Positions 1 to 9,467 of a DNA stretch of 36,590 nucleotides are shown here, one piece after another. Location: NCBI GenBank assembly GCA_905233745.1, contig CAJODA010000016.1:1-36590 (forward strand), in the 5' to 3' direction. The notes under the pieces are model-generated. The model searched no databases, had not been told where the DNA came from, and saw only the letters and a program-made list of their open reading frames with translations. The DNA is from an uncultured Bacteroidales bacterium (GTDB lineage: Bacteria; Bacteroidota; Bacteroidia; Bacteroidales; WCHB1-69). Position 1 is the first letter of the stretch. Each line of letters starts with the position of its first letter. A program made the position numbers and the translations under genes.

Positions 1-151
1 GGTCCGCCATTATCATATATAACAGCACTGCATGTAGTAAGCGTATGCGTTCCTGCAGACATTGTATAGGTGCTTTGTGCAACTATCGGACAATGACAAA
101 AAAATGTCATCAACACCAACAAAAACAACACCTTCGACAGCAGTTTATACA
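1..151 (-). CDS. N-terminus of a secreted CUB-domain adhesin-like protein, truncated by the window edge; paralog of the 313-4989 gene
   Basis: Reverse complement from ATG at 151 reads MYKLLSKVLFLLVLMTFFCHCPIVAQSTYTMSAGTHTLTTCSAVIYDNGG; parallels the start of the neighbour (..VLAQSSYNVPESGSQTVTTCDAWIYDNGG). Not in the ORF track because it runs off the edge. Confidence 0.8.
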
Positions 152-312
152 TTAGATCAGCAGATTCAAACAGAGAGCGTATTTAAAAATTTCGTTAAAA
201 ATTCAAATCTGCAAAGTTACAAAAAATCAAATTGTGATTTTATAATTGTTAATTTTTATTCTAATCAAAAATGTAAAGAATCATTTCGATTATCAACCAT
301 CAATGTCCTTCG

Positions 313-3300
313 TTACAATACCGTAATAGCACCCTTCATTCTGAACATAATGCCATCCGTGTCTATGTATTTAATCGTGTAACTATATACATCCTCTCGA
401 TAGACTTCACCCTTATAATCCCCATACCACTTGAAATTCTTGTCCTTGGAATGGAACACGACTTCACCCCAGCGGTTAAACACCGTTATTTCAAATGTTT
501 CAATATGCTCCAAACAGGCCTCCGGCAATCGGAAACAGTCGTTCAGCCCATCCATTTTACCCGGTGTGATGGCGTTTGGCAATCTGACTTCCACCTTACA
601 GGCATCCACTCTCAAAAACGCCCTGCCTTCGCAATCACCCTGGCTGGCCGTCACCCAATAATAACCAGGCTCATAGACTTCAATGGAAGCTGTCGTCTCC
701 CCGGTGCTCCAAACATAGTCTGTCAAATCGGACACAACCGTCAGCGTGGTATGCATATTCGTACAGAAATCGTCCGTTGAGACAATATTCAGCACGGTGT
801 CTGTCACATCCAGGTCAAGGGTCACGATAGAATCACACCCGGCAAGTGTCCGCAGCTGGAATCGGAATGTGGAAAGCGGAGCACTTACAGAAACGATGGT
901 GGTATCAATTTCTCCATTGACATAACGGTACGGAAAATCATTCATACACACCTCTTCGTGAAGTTCGGCGTATCCGGAGGGAGACACCCTCACCCGCATC
1001 ATCAGAAGACTGTCAACACCGTGCGCCCCCGTAAGAGTCACCGAACTGTCACCCTCTTCCACGAACACCACACCATTCCAGACAAGCGGCAGATCAGCCT
1101 CACACACCAGCGTGTCCGCAGTCGCTTCAACGTTTCGCCATACAAACAAGGAGTACGTGATGACACTGTCACATCCTTGAGCATTAGGGATGACTATCCG
1201 GACATCGCTGACTGAATCACTGAAAGTTCTCCCTAAAAATGTATGGGGCAGGTTATTCTGAATCACGGTGTCATATACTTCCGAATAGGTGTTCGGATTC
1301 ACAATAAGATGCATAACCACCACACTGTCCACCCTGTTGGAGGCTGTCATTGTTGTGCTCTGGACCCCCGCTTGGGTGAAGACCACCTCATTCCATCGCA
1401 CAGGAAGCTGGTTTTCGCACACTGTACTATCCACGTCAATCTGCACATTCGGCAAAACTGTCAAATGCATCGTTACGATACTGTCACATCCTTTCACATT
1501 CACAATGGTGTCAGAGAGCACACCTGCATCTGTAAAGTGCATCCCCAATGTATCATACGGCAAATCGTTTTCTATAATAGTGTCTGACAAGACTGCAAAT
1601 GTTGTGGGATTCACCGACAATTTCATGGTAATCAAACTGTCGCACCCGGCAGCATTAACCAACGTCGTATGCTGTACTCCCTGTGCGGTAAAAAGAACTC
1701 CGTTCCATTCAAATGGAAAATCTGTGTCACATATCGTAGAATCAAGACTGCTGGAAGTATGATGGTTGATTGTGAGCACCAAGGTCACGGCAGAGTCACA
1801 TCCGTGAACTGTACTGAAATGACGCTCATAACTTCCCGATTGGGTATAGACAGAATCATTCCAGGTGTAGGATTCACAAGCAGTCTGATATACCACAACG
1901 GTTGTGTCATAATAAATCGTCAGATTCAGTGTCACCATGGAGTCGCATCCTTCCGCCACATTATAGACATGATCATATAAACCTGAGGTTGTCAGCTTCA
2001 CATTATTCCACATAAAGAAGTTACAGGCCTCCATATCGAAGTCCGTGTAAATCGTATCCTGAATGGAAAGATGCAAGGTCACAATCGAATCACATCCACG
2101 GGAGTTGGTTAGCGTCTTGGTGTAGTCGCCCTCTTCATAATAAGTGCTTCCCTCCCAACTATAGAAGAAGCAGACTTGCTTGTCGAATTCCGTAGTATCA
2201 TTGTCAAGAATCGTCAGATGAAGAGTAAGGAGACTATCAGCCCCATGTATATCTTGAAGAAGATAGTCATACTCTCCGCTGGCGGAATAAGTCCTCCCAT
2301 ACCAAAAATATGACAGGCATGCCGTATCAAAAAGATGCGTATGCGACGAGTAATACAGAGTCAGATGCAGGGTATCCACCTGTTCACAACCGTTTACATC
2401 AAAATGGGCATAAGTATAGACACCGCCCTCTTCATAGACGCTGCCATTCCAGACAAACTGGTCGTATGCCACCACATTAGTATCGGTATGCATGGAAGGA
2501 TATACCGTCAAGTGCAGCACTACTGTGGAGTCACAACCATTGGCACCTGTGGCAGAGTTTGTTCTTTCGATAACACCTGGCACTCCGGTTTCAACTGACG
2601 TGATATTAAACCCGTCTTGGTTATAAGGGGTTCCCAGACAGACTGAGGCGTATATATGGCGCATCACCGTATCGTTCACGGTCAGATGAAGCACCGTGGT
2701 GGAGTCACAGCCATTGGCACCTGTGCCAGGACGGGTTCTTTCAATAACACCAGCCACACCGGTCTCCGCCGACGTGATATTAAACCCGTTCTGGTTATAG
2801 GGGGTTCCCAGACAGACTGAGGCGTATATATGGCGCACTACCGTATCGTTCACGGTCAGATGAAGCACCGTGGTGGAGTCACAGCCATTGGCACCTGTGC
2901 CAGAGTGGGTTCTTTCAATAACACCAGCCACACCGGTCTCCGCCGACGTGATATTAAAACCATTTTGGTTATAGGGGGTTCCCAGACAGACTGAGGCGTA
3001 TATGTGGCGCTCTTGCGTATTCCCCAGCGTGAGGTGCAATGTATCCACTTGCGTACACCCGTATGCATCCGTATGTGCATAGGTGAATGTACCGCTATGG
3101 GTATATGTTTGGTTATTGACAGACCATCGATAGGATGAAGCACACTGGTTTACCGTATAGGATTGGTGTTGCGGCTGATGTACGGTGACAGTCACACTGG
3201 CAGTGCCTTCACATCCGTTCACGGTCTGCGTCACGGTATATGTCGTGGTGGTATTGGGGGCAACCGTTATGGTGCGGTTGCTTTGTCCGCCAGGCGACCA

Positions 3301-4989
3301 GGAATAGGTGTTCTGATATCCATTCACGTTACTGGCAGTCAGCGTCGCCGAACTACCACGACAAATGGTTGCATTGGATGGATTCACGGTGACAGAAGTG
3401 TTCACTTCTATCACCTCGAGAGTAGTGCTGGCCGGGGAGGAGCTGGTCCCGTTCATCGTCTTTACCAAGCTGTATGTATAGCCATTCATGGCAGCGGTCG
3501 CGGGATAGATAACCGGGTCGGCCTGCGTGGAAGACCAGCCATTGGGGCCGGTCCATTGGTAAGTAGCTCCTGACTGAGGATTGTTGCAATACAAGTGGAT
3601 GGTGTCACCCACGCAATAGGGTCCGTCATTGCTCACCTCCGCCATGATGCTGCAGTCAGTGGTAGCCGTGGATCCGGCGGTGGAGTTGAAATAAATCACA
3701 CCTGGAGACTGGCTGTAATTTGTAATCAGCAAGAGGTAAAACTGTCCTGTCTGCGCATTATGAATATGGCAATCTTCGGTGCTTGCCGTGTCAAAGCTAC
3801 AATCCACCAGATTACCAAAAGGATAACCGCTTACGTATGTATTGCTACCATGATATTCAATGTTCAGTTGATAAAGACCGCAACATAGGTTATCAACAAA
3901 ATTATTGGTGGATGTTGCCGAAAAGGGGCCCCAGCAGGCGAAGTCAACATCAAGTCCCCCGCCATATGTGCTTTGTTGTGTTATATGAATGGTTATATCG
4001 CCAGGTTGTTCAATACGCATATAATACCACGCAGGAGCTGGTGTTGAAGAGAGGCAGCCCACTGATCCTGTGCCAAAGAAATCGGAAGCGGAGCCTGTCG
4101 AGCCCGAGTTATAGACATATTGCCCCTGATCTGTACAAAACGGGTGAATATTGTCAAAAGCGCAAGGGGAACCCGGATTCGTACTGGCCGGATTGCCACC
4201 CGAAGAGCAAGACGAGCACAAGACAATGGCTGTCCATCCGCTACTCACGCCAGTATTGTTGCTAGTGAATCGGAATGTGAGGCAGCTACCGGAAGAGACA
4301 ATCAGACCCGGCAGCGTTGTGCCTGTATAGGTGCCTATCAGCGTAGCTGAAATGGAATTCCCGTCATAAACATACAAATAGTCGCCGTTTGAAAGGGAGA
4401 ACTGCGTAAAGTCAACAGTCAAAAATTCACCGTTATCCGAGCATATAGTCTGTATTACATTCTCGTTATTCGCATAATTACCTGTTCCGCCCGGATCCGT
4501 CCAGTAGAACGAGCAACCGGAAAGCGTTGCAGATGACATAACTGCAGGATTAATACATTGTACTTGTAAAGCGAAACCGGATTTAACGATAGAGCCATCC
4601 GAATGGAATCGTATGGTAAGAGCTCCTGAAGCATCTCTGGAAGTCACAGCGTGACCAAGGACGCCATTCTGTCCAGTCAACGTTTCCAACAGCAATCCGT
4701 TGGTTCCTACCCCACTGTAAATTTCAACATAATCATAACTGGTTTCAATGCTATATGTTCCCGAAGTAACAGAGACCAGTCCGCCTCCAGATCCGGGGTA
4801 TATCACAAGATAGCCCTCATTGTAGTTGGAGTAATCCCCATTCTCCCCGCCATTGTCGTATATCCAGGCATCGCAAGTGGTGACTGTCTGGCTTCCTGAT
4901 TCAGGCACGTTATATGACGACTGCGCCAACACGGATTCTACGGTGCAAGCCCAAATCAGGAGCAGGAATATCACAAACTGTCTTCTCAT
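313..4989 (-). CDS. Large secreted adhesin-like protein: signal peptide, CUB-like domains, Ig/PKD-like region, many GCDS-V-TLHLTV repeats, T9SS type B (CHU_C) sorting domain
   Basis: 1558-aa ORF; N-terminal signal peptide ending VLAQ; repeated 'GCDSxVTLxLTV' units; C-terminus 'LPNAITPGKMDGLNDCFRL...ITVFNRWGEVVFHS...YSYTIKYIDTDG...KGAITVL' matches the type B T9SS pattern. Confidence 0.92.
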   Translation of the reverse strand: MRRQFVIFLLLIWACTVESVLAQSSYNVPESGSQTVTTCDAWIYDNGGENGDYSNYNEGYLVIYPGSGGGLVSVTSGTYSIETSYDYVEIYSGVGTNGLLLETLTGQNGVLGHAVTSRDASGALTIRFHSDGSIVKSGFALQVQCINPAVMSSATLSGCSFYWTDPGGTGNYANNENVIQTICSDNGEFLTVDFTQFSLSNGDYLYVYDGNSISATLIGTYTGTTLPGLIVSSGSCLTFRFTSNNTGVSSGWTAIVLCSSCSSGGNPASTNPGSPCAFDNIHPFCTDQGQYVYNSGSTGSASDFFGTGSVGCLSSTPAPAWYYMRIEQPGDITIHITQQSTYGGGLDVDFACWGPFSATSTNNFVDNLCCGLYQLNIEYHGSNTYVSGYPFGNLVDCSFDTASTEDCHIHNAQTGQFYLLLITNYSQSPGVIYFNSTAGSTATTDCSIMAEVSNDGPYCVGDTIHLYCNNPQSGATYQWTGPNGWSSTQADPVIYPATAAMNGYTYSLVKTMNGTSSSPASTTLEVIEVNTSVTVNPSNATICRGSSATLTASNVNGYQNTYSWSPGGQSNRTITVAPNTTTTYTVTQTVNGCEGTASVTVTVHQPQHQSYTVNQCASSYRWSVNNQTYTHSGTFTYAHTDAYGCTQVDTLHLTLGNTQERHIYASVCLGTPYNQNGFNITSAETGVAGVIERTHSGTGANGCDSTTVLHLTVNDTVVRHIYASVCLGTPYNQNGFNITSAETGVAGVIERTRPGTGANGCDSTTVLHLTVNDTVMRHIYASVCLGTPYNQDGFNITSVETGVPGVIERTNSATGANGCDSTVVLHLTVYPSMHTDTNVVAYDQFVWNGSVYEEGGVYTYAHFDVNGCEQVDTLHLTLYYSSHTHLFDTACLSYFWYGRTYSASGEYDYLLQDIHGADSLLTLHLTILDNDTTEFDKQVCFFYSWEGSTYYEEGDYTKTLTNSRGCDSIVTLHLSIQDTIYTDFDMEACNFFMWNNVKLTTSGLYDHVYNVAEGCDSMVTLNLTIYYDTTVVVYQTACESYTWNDSVYTQSGSYERHFSTVHGCDSAVTLVLTINHHTSSSLDSTICDTDFPFEWNGVLFTAQGVQHTTLVNAAGCDSLITMKLSVNPTTFAVLSDTIIENDLPYDTLGMHFTDAGVLSDTIVNVKGCDSIVTMHLTVLPNVQIDVDSTVCENQLPVRWNEVVFTQAGVQSTTMTASNRVDSVVVMHLIVNPNTYSEVYDTVIQNNLPHTFLGRTFSDSVSDVRIVIPNAQGCDSVITYSLFVWRNVEATADTLVCEADLPLVWNGVVFVEEGDSSVTLTGAHGVDSLLMMRVRVSPSGYAELHEEVCMNDFPYRYVNGEIDTTIVSVSAPLSTFRFQLRTLAGCDSIVTLDLDVTDTVLNIVSTDDFCTNMHTTLTVVSDLTDYVWSTGETTASIEVYEPGYYWVTASQGDCEGRAFLRVDACKVEVRLPNAITPGKMDGLNDCFRLPEACLEHIETFEITVFNRWGEVVFHSKDKNFKWYGDYKGEVYREDVYSYTIKYIDTDGIMFRMKGAITVL
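2480..3010 (-). repeat. In-gene 174-bp (58-aa) tandem repeats encoding HIYASVCLGTPYNQNGFNITSAETGVAGVIERT..GTGANGCDSTTVLHLTVNDTVVR
   Basis: The string atcgttcacggtcagatgaagcaccgtggtggagtcacagcc recurs at 2671 and 2845 (period 174); a third, more diverged copy lies to the left. Confidence 0.9.
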
Positions 4990-5049
4990 ACGTCAACTAA
5001 CGACAATAGTATAGCAGGGGTAACAATTACCCGAAAGTTATAAAAGGCA

Positions 5050-5057
5050 CAAAAGTA
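5050..5057 (-). promoter_or_regulatory. Bacteroidota-type -7 box (TACTTTTG) upstream of the adhesin gene
   Basis: CAAAAGTA on the plus strand equals TACTTTTG on the minus strand, ~60 bp before the start at 4989; fits TAnnTTTG. Confidence 0.5.
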
Positions 5058-5090
5058 CGGAAAATTCAATAATGATGCGGTTTAAACAGC

Positions 5091-5119
5091 AAAAAAAAGA
5101 CCGCCGGTCCGGCGGTCTT
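5091..5119 (-). terminator. Rho-independent terminator at the end of the rplQ operon
   Basis: Perfect hairpin AAGACCGCC-GGACC-GGCGGTCTT followed by T8 on the minus strand, just after the rplQ stop. Confidence 0.93.
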
Positions 5120-5147
5120 CAAATATCGCAAATATGAGTTTCTCAAA

Positions 5148-5651
5148 TTACTCAGCAGCAGGAGCTTCAGCAGCAGGGGTTTCTTCAACAACTGCCTCAG
5201 CAACAGGAGTTTCTTCCGCTTTGGCGGCCTTCTTGCCACTACCACGGCGGGTACGGGTGGTTTTCTTCTTAGCGCCTTCGCTGGTGTAGGTCTCGTTGTA
5301 ATCCACAAATTCGATGATGCACATCTCGGCATTGTCGCCCTTGCGGAAACCGGTCTTCAGGATGCGGGTGTAGCCACCGGGACGGTCGGATATCTTCTGG
5401 GAGATCTCACGGAACAGTTCCGTGACGGCATACTTGTTCTGAAGCTCGGAGAACACCATACGTCTGGAGTGGGTGGTGTCGTGTTTGCTGCGGGTTACCA
5501 GCGGCTCAACGAACTTTCTCAGCTCCTTGGCCTTTGCCAGCGTGGTGGAAATGCGCTTGTGCATAATCAGGGATGTAGCCATATTGGACATGAGCGCCTT
5601 TCTATGGGCATCCGTTCTTCCTAAATGATTGATTCTTTTCGCGTGTCTCAT
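5148..5651 (-). CDS. rplQ: 50S ribosomal protein L17 with Ala/Glu-rich C-terminal tail
   Basis: [51 protein letters not shown]; adjacent to rpoA. Confidence 0.97.
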   Translation of the reverse strand: MRHAKRINHLGRTDAHRKALMSNMATSLIMHKRISTTLAKAKELRKFVEPLVTRSKHDTTHSRRMVFSELQNKYAVTELFREISQKISDRPGGYTRILKTGFRKGDNAEMCIIEFVDYNETYTSEGAKKKTTRTRRGSGKKAAKAEETPVAEAVVEETPAAEAPAAE

Positions 5652-5655
5652 TGTC

Positions 5656-6651
5656 TTATTCCTTATCTAATTTATATTTCGAAATGTTCATTCCAAACTC
5701 CAGACCTTTTGACTTCACCAGGTCTTCCAACTCTGCGAGGGACTTCTTGCCGAAGTTGCGGAATTTGAGAAGGTCAGCCTTGTGGATGGCCACGAGGTCA
5801 CCGAGCGTCTCCAGTTCTGCGGACTTAAGGCAGTTGAGTGCCCGCACAGAGAGGTCCATGTCGATGAGCTTGGACTTGAGCACCTGACGAATCAGCATGG
5901 CGTTCTCGTCAAGTTCCTCATTGGTAGCCGGTTGCTCCGGCGTATCCAGCGTGATCTTGTCATCGGAGAAGAGCGCGAAGTGCTGAATCAGAATCTTGGC
6001 AGCCTCTTTCAGCGCGTTCTTCGGATGAATAGAGCCATCGGTATCGATTTCCATCACCAGCTTCTCAAAGTCGGTCTTCTGCTCCACACGATAGGGCTCG
6101 ATGGAGTATTTGACATTCTTGATCGGAGTATGAATGGAATCAATAGCAATAACGTCTATACCCTCATGCAAGGAACGGTTGTCCTCAACGGGAACATAAC
6201 CGCGGCCCTTGTCAATGGTGATCTCCATCACGAGGCGCACGGACGGCTCCATACGGCAGATCAGCTGCTCGGGGTTCAGCACCTGGAAGAAATTGAGGAA
6301 GCGGTTCATGTCACCGGCAGTGAACGTCTCCTGGTCGGAGATGATAATGGTGGCCTTCTCGTTGAAATTGTTCTCAATCTTGTTCTTGAAACGAACCTGT
6401 TTCAGATTGAGGACGATGTCGGTCACATCTTCCATGACTCCGGGAATGGAGGAGAACTCCTGAGCCACACCTTCGATTTTCAATGATGTGATTGCGAAGC
6501 CTTCCAATGAGGAGAGCAGGACGCGACGCAGCGCATTGCCGATGGTTACGCCGTAGCCTTGCTGCAAGGGACGAAATTCAAATACTCCATGAAATTCGTC
6601 GGCCTCATTCATGATGACCTTATCGGGTTTTTGAAATGTTAATATTGCCAT
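5656..6651 (-). CDS. rpoA: DNA-directed RNA polymerase subunit alpha
   Basis: Alpha NTD ([45 protein letters not shown]) and CTD ([16 protein letters not shown]...[13 protein letters not shown]). Confidence 0.98.
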   Translation of the reverse strand: MAILTFQKPDKVIMNEADEFHGVFEFRPLQQGYGVTIGNALRRVLLSSLEGFAITSLKIEGVAQEFSSIPGVMEDVTDIVLNLKQVRFKNKIENNFNEKATIIISDQETFTAGDMNRFLNFFQVLNPEQLICRMEPSVRLVMEITIDKGRGYVPVEDNRSLHEGIDVIAIDSIHTPIKNVKYSIEPYRVEQKTDFEKLVMEIDTDGSIHPKNALKEAAKILIQHFALFSDDKITLDTPEQPATNEELDENAMLIRQVLKSKLIDMDLSVRALNCLKSAELETLGDLVAIHKADLLKFRNFGKKSLAELEDLVKSKGLEFGMNISKYKLDKE

Positions 6652-6724
6652 TGTATTTGATTTTTATTGTGATCTAAATTTGTATCGGTGAAAGAGGTGA
6701 ATGCGGTAAAGTAGGTAAAGAAAA

Positions 6725-6759
6725 CTCTCAACTCTCTACTCTACACTCTCAACTCTTAC
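6725..6759. repeat. Heptameric low-complexity intergenic repeat CTCTCAA-CTCTCTA-CTCTACA-CTCTCAA-CTCTTAC
   Basis: Direct reading; 7-nt periodicity between rpoA and rpsD. Confidence 0.75.
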
Positions 6760-7361
6760 TTGGAGTACAACTCGACGATGGCCTGCTCGTTGATGGTCTC
6801 AGGAATTTCCTCTCTCTGAGGATAATTCATGAATTTGCCCACCATAAGACCGCCGTCCCACTCCAGCCAAGGAGAATTCATGGACTTGCCACTCAGGGAG
6901 TTCGTCACAATCTCAAGAGCCTTGGAGCGCTCGCGCACTTCCACTGTATCACCGGGGACAAGCAGTCTGGAAGGAATGTTGCAGATAACGCCGTTGACGG
7001 AAATGTGACGATGGCTGACCAGCTGACGGGCAGCAGCACGTGACGGGGCAATACCCAAGCGGAACACAACATTGTCGAGACGAGACTCGATGAGTTGCAT
7101 CAAGTTCTGACCCGTGACACCTTTCTTACGGGCTGCCAGTTGGAACAATTTGCGGAACTGACGTTCCAGAAGACCGTACGTGTATTTAGCTTTCTGCTTC
7201 TCCTTAAGCTGCATGCCGTACTCGGAAAGTTTGGAGCGTCTTCTTGACTGACCATGCTGGCCAGGGGCATAGTTTCTTCTCTCGAAATTCTTGTCGGGAC
7301 CAAAGATGGGCTCGTTGAATTTTCTTGCGATTCTGGTTTTAGGTCCTGTATATCTTGCCAT
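6756..7361 (-). CDS. rpsD: 30S ribosomal protein S4
   Basis: [21 protein letters not shown]...[38 protein letters not shown] (S4 domain). Confidence 0.98.
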   Translation of the reverse strand: MARYTGPKTRIARKFNEPIFGPDKNFERRNYAPGQHGQSRRRSKLSEYGMQLKEKQKAKYTYGLLERQFRKLFQLAARKKGVTGQNLMQLIESRLDNVVFRLGIAPSRAAARQLVSHRHISVNGVICNIPSRLLVPGDTVEVRERSKALEIVTNSLSGKSMNSPWLEWDGGLMVGKFMNYPQREEIPETINEQAIVELYSK

Positions 7362-7397
7362 TTTTTCTAACTATTTAAAATTAAACGATATATAAAA

Positions 7398-7787
7398 TTA
7401 TACTCTTCTGTGTTTAGGAGGACGGCAACCGTTGTGCGGCAGCGGAGTGACGTCTGTGATCTCTTCCACCATGATACCGGTGGTGTTGATGGAACGGATG
7501 GCAGACTCACGTCCTTGGCCGGGTCCCTTCACATAAACTTTCACTTTGCGCAGACCGAGGTCGTAGGCAACTTTAGCACAATCCTGCGCCACCATCTGAG
7601 CGGCGTAGGGAGTATTCTTTTTAGAACCTCTGTAACCCATCTTACCGGCTGAGGACCAGGATATCACCTGACCGTCATTGTTGGTGAGGGAAACGATAAC
7701 ATTATTAAAAGAAGCATAAATGAACGCCTTTCCGGAGGCATCAATTCTGACAACTTTCTTCTTGGATGATTTTGTATTTTTTGCCAT
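7398..7787 (-). CDS. rpsK: 30S ribosomal protein S11
   Basis: [46 protein letters not shown]...[12 protein letters not shown]. Confidence 0.98.
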   Translation of the reverse strand: MAKNTKSSKKKVVRIDASGKAFIYASFNNVIVSLTNNDGQVISWSSAGKMGYRGSKKNTPYAAQMVAQDCAKVAYDLGLRKVKVYVKGPGQGRESAIRSINTTGIMVEEITDVTPLPHNGCRPPKHRRV

Positions 7788-7825
7788 AACTCTATGTTTT
7801 CTCTAACCGTGATGATGATTAATAA

Positions 7826-8200
7826 TTACTTGGTCGCTTTCTTCTTGTTAGCAACTGTTTTCTTACGGCCCTTACGTGTACGGGCGTTGTTCTTCGTGCT
7901 CTGACCACGTACGGGTAAACCAAGACGGTGACGAATACCTCTGTAACAGCCAATATCCATCAATCGCTTGATGTTCATTTGTTCCTCAGATCTCAGCGGT
8001 CCCTCGACCTTCAGTTCATTAACCAATCCACGGATTACTGCCAACTCATCGTCGTTCCATTCATTTACCTTCTTGTCCCAGCTGATACCGGCTTTGGTCA
8101 GAATCTTTTGGGCCGTGCTTCTGCCGATCCCGTAGATGTATGTCAAGCCGATTTCGCCATGTTTGTTCTTCGGTAAATCAATACCTGCAATTCTTGCCAT
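7826..8200 (-). CDS. rpsM: 30S ribosomal protein S13
   Basis: [34 protein letters not shown]...[25 protein letters not shown]. Confidence 0.98.
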   Translation of the reverse strand: MARIAGIDLPKNKHGEIGLTYIYGIGRSTAQKILTKAGISWDKKVNEWNDDELAVIRGLVNELKVEGPLRSEEQMNIKRLMDIGCYRGIRHRLGLPVRGQSTKNNARTRKGRKKTVANKKKATK

Positions 8201-8252
8201 ATTACTTTATGATTTTATTTAGTTAATAATTATTTTATCCTTATCCGATATC

Positions 8253-8369
8253 CTAACCTTGACGTTGTTTGAATTTAGGATTCTTCTTGTTAATCACATA
8301 AACCACTCCGTGGCGTCTTACCACGATACAGTCTTCTGATCTTTTCTTAACTGATGTTCTTACTTTCAT
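8253..8369 (-). CDS. rpmJ: 50S ribosomal protein L36
   Basis: Not in the ORF track; minus-strand translation [38 protein letters not shown] (38 aa). Confidence 0.95.
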   Translation of the reverse strand: MKVRTSVKKRSEDCIVVRRHGVVYVINKKNPKFKQRQG

Positions 8370-8423
8370 TTTTCTATTATTTTTTTATTATTGAATTTCC
8401 TTATTCGCATATCGCTGATCGTC

Positions 8424-8645
8424 CTACGCCTTATACCTGAATGTGATGCGTCCCTTGGTCAGATCGTAGGGTGACATGGCCACCTGAACCTTGTCGCCGG
8501 GGAGTATTTTGATGTAATGGAGCCTCATCTTGCCGGAGAGATGGGCAATGATGACGTGACCGCTTTCCAATTGTACGCGATACATGCCATTGCCCAAAGC
8601 TTCCGTCACGATGCCGTCTAAGTCGAATGATGATTGTTTTGCCAT
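8424..8645 (-). CDS. infA: Translation initiation factor IF-1
   Basis: [72 protein letters not shown]. Confidence 0.97.
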   Translation of the reverse strand: MAKQSSFDLDGIVTEALGNGMYRVQLESGHVIIAHLSGKMRLHYIKILPGDKVQVAMSPYDLTKGRITFRYKA

Positions 8646-8657
8646 ATATGTGTCGTT

Positions 8658-9461
8658 TTAATATCTTTCTTCTGTTCCAATGACCTCAGCCAAAAGTTTA
8701 TAGGAAGAGATCACTTCCGTTCCCTTGTCGGTAATGACGAGCTGGTGCTCATAGTGTGCGGCAGGCTTGTGGTCCTGCGTACGAATAGTCCAGCCGTCAT
8801 TCTCCATGTAGATCTTACGGGAGCCCATGGTAATCATCGGTTCAATGCAGATGCACATGCCTTCATGAAGGCGGTCGCCGGCGCCCGGTCGTCCGAAATT
8901 AGGGATGTCGGGGCGCTCATGCATATCCTTTCCGATACCATGGCCGCAGAGCTCGCGCACAACTCCGTAGTTGAATTGCCCGACATAGCTCTCCACTGTG
9001 TGGCCGATGTCACCGACAGTGTTACCGGCTACTGCCACATCTATGGCTTCCATCAGAGACTCTTTGGTGCGGTCCATAAGGAGTCTGACTTCCTCGGACA
9101 CCTCGCCGACAGCGAAGGTGTAGGCGAAATCACCGTGAAAACCGTTCAGAATAGCGCCACAATCCACCGAGATGATGTCTCCGTCCTGGAGATAGTCACC
9201 CGCCTTCGGAATGCCGTGCACCACCACGTCATTGACAGAGAGGCAAAGCGCGGCGGGAAAGCCGTCATAACCCTTGAAAGAGGGGATAGCCTTATGGTCG
9301 CGGATGCACTCCTCCCCTATCTGGTCGAGATAGGTAAGAGGCACGCCGGGCTTGATGTACTTAGCCACTTCCGCCAGGGTGACAGCCACGACCTGAGCGC
9401 TCTTTCTCAGCTTCTCAAAGTCGGATTCGGTTTTATATTTCACTCTTCTGAACACGGTCAC
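8658..9461 (-). CDS. map: Type I methionine aminopeptidase
   Basis: VNDVVVHGIP, GDIISVDCGAILNGFHGDFAYTF, GHGIGKDMHERPDIPNFG, CICIEPM metalloprotease motifs. Confidence 0.97.
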   Translation of the reverse strand: MTVFRRVKYKTESDFEKLRKSAQVVAVTLAEVAKYIKPGVPLTYLDQIGEECIRDHKAIPSFKGYDGFPAALCLSVNDVVVHGIPKAGDYLQDGDIISVDCGAILNGFHGDFAYTFAVGEVSEEVRLLMDRTKESLMEAIDVAVAGNTVGDIGHTVESYVGQFNYGVVRELCGHGIGKDMHERPDIPNFGRPGAGDRLHEGMCICIEPMITMGSRKIYMENDGWTIRTQDHKPAAHYEHQLVITDKGTEVISSYKLLAEVIGTEERY

Positions 9462-9467
9462 GATTTT

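Noticed and set aside
62-382. 106-aa plus-strand ORF at the left edge
   Set aside because: Overlaps the minus-strand start of the truncated CUB paralog and the end of the adhesin gene; no domain signal.
2480-3010. Regular repeats considered as a CRISPR array
   Set aside because: 174-bp in-frame protein repeats without spacer structure; no cas genes.
5782-6486. 234-aa plus-strand ORF antisense to rpoA
   Set aside because: Antisense shadow of a confident CDS; no recognisable domain.
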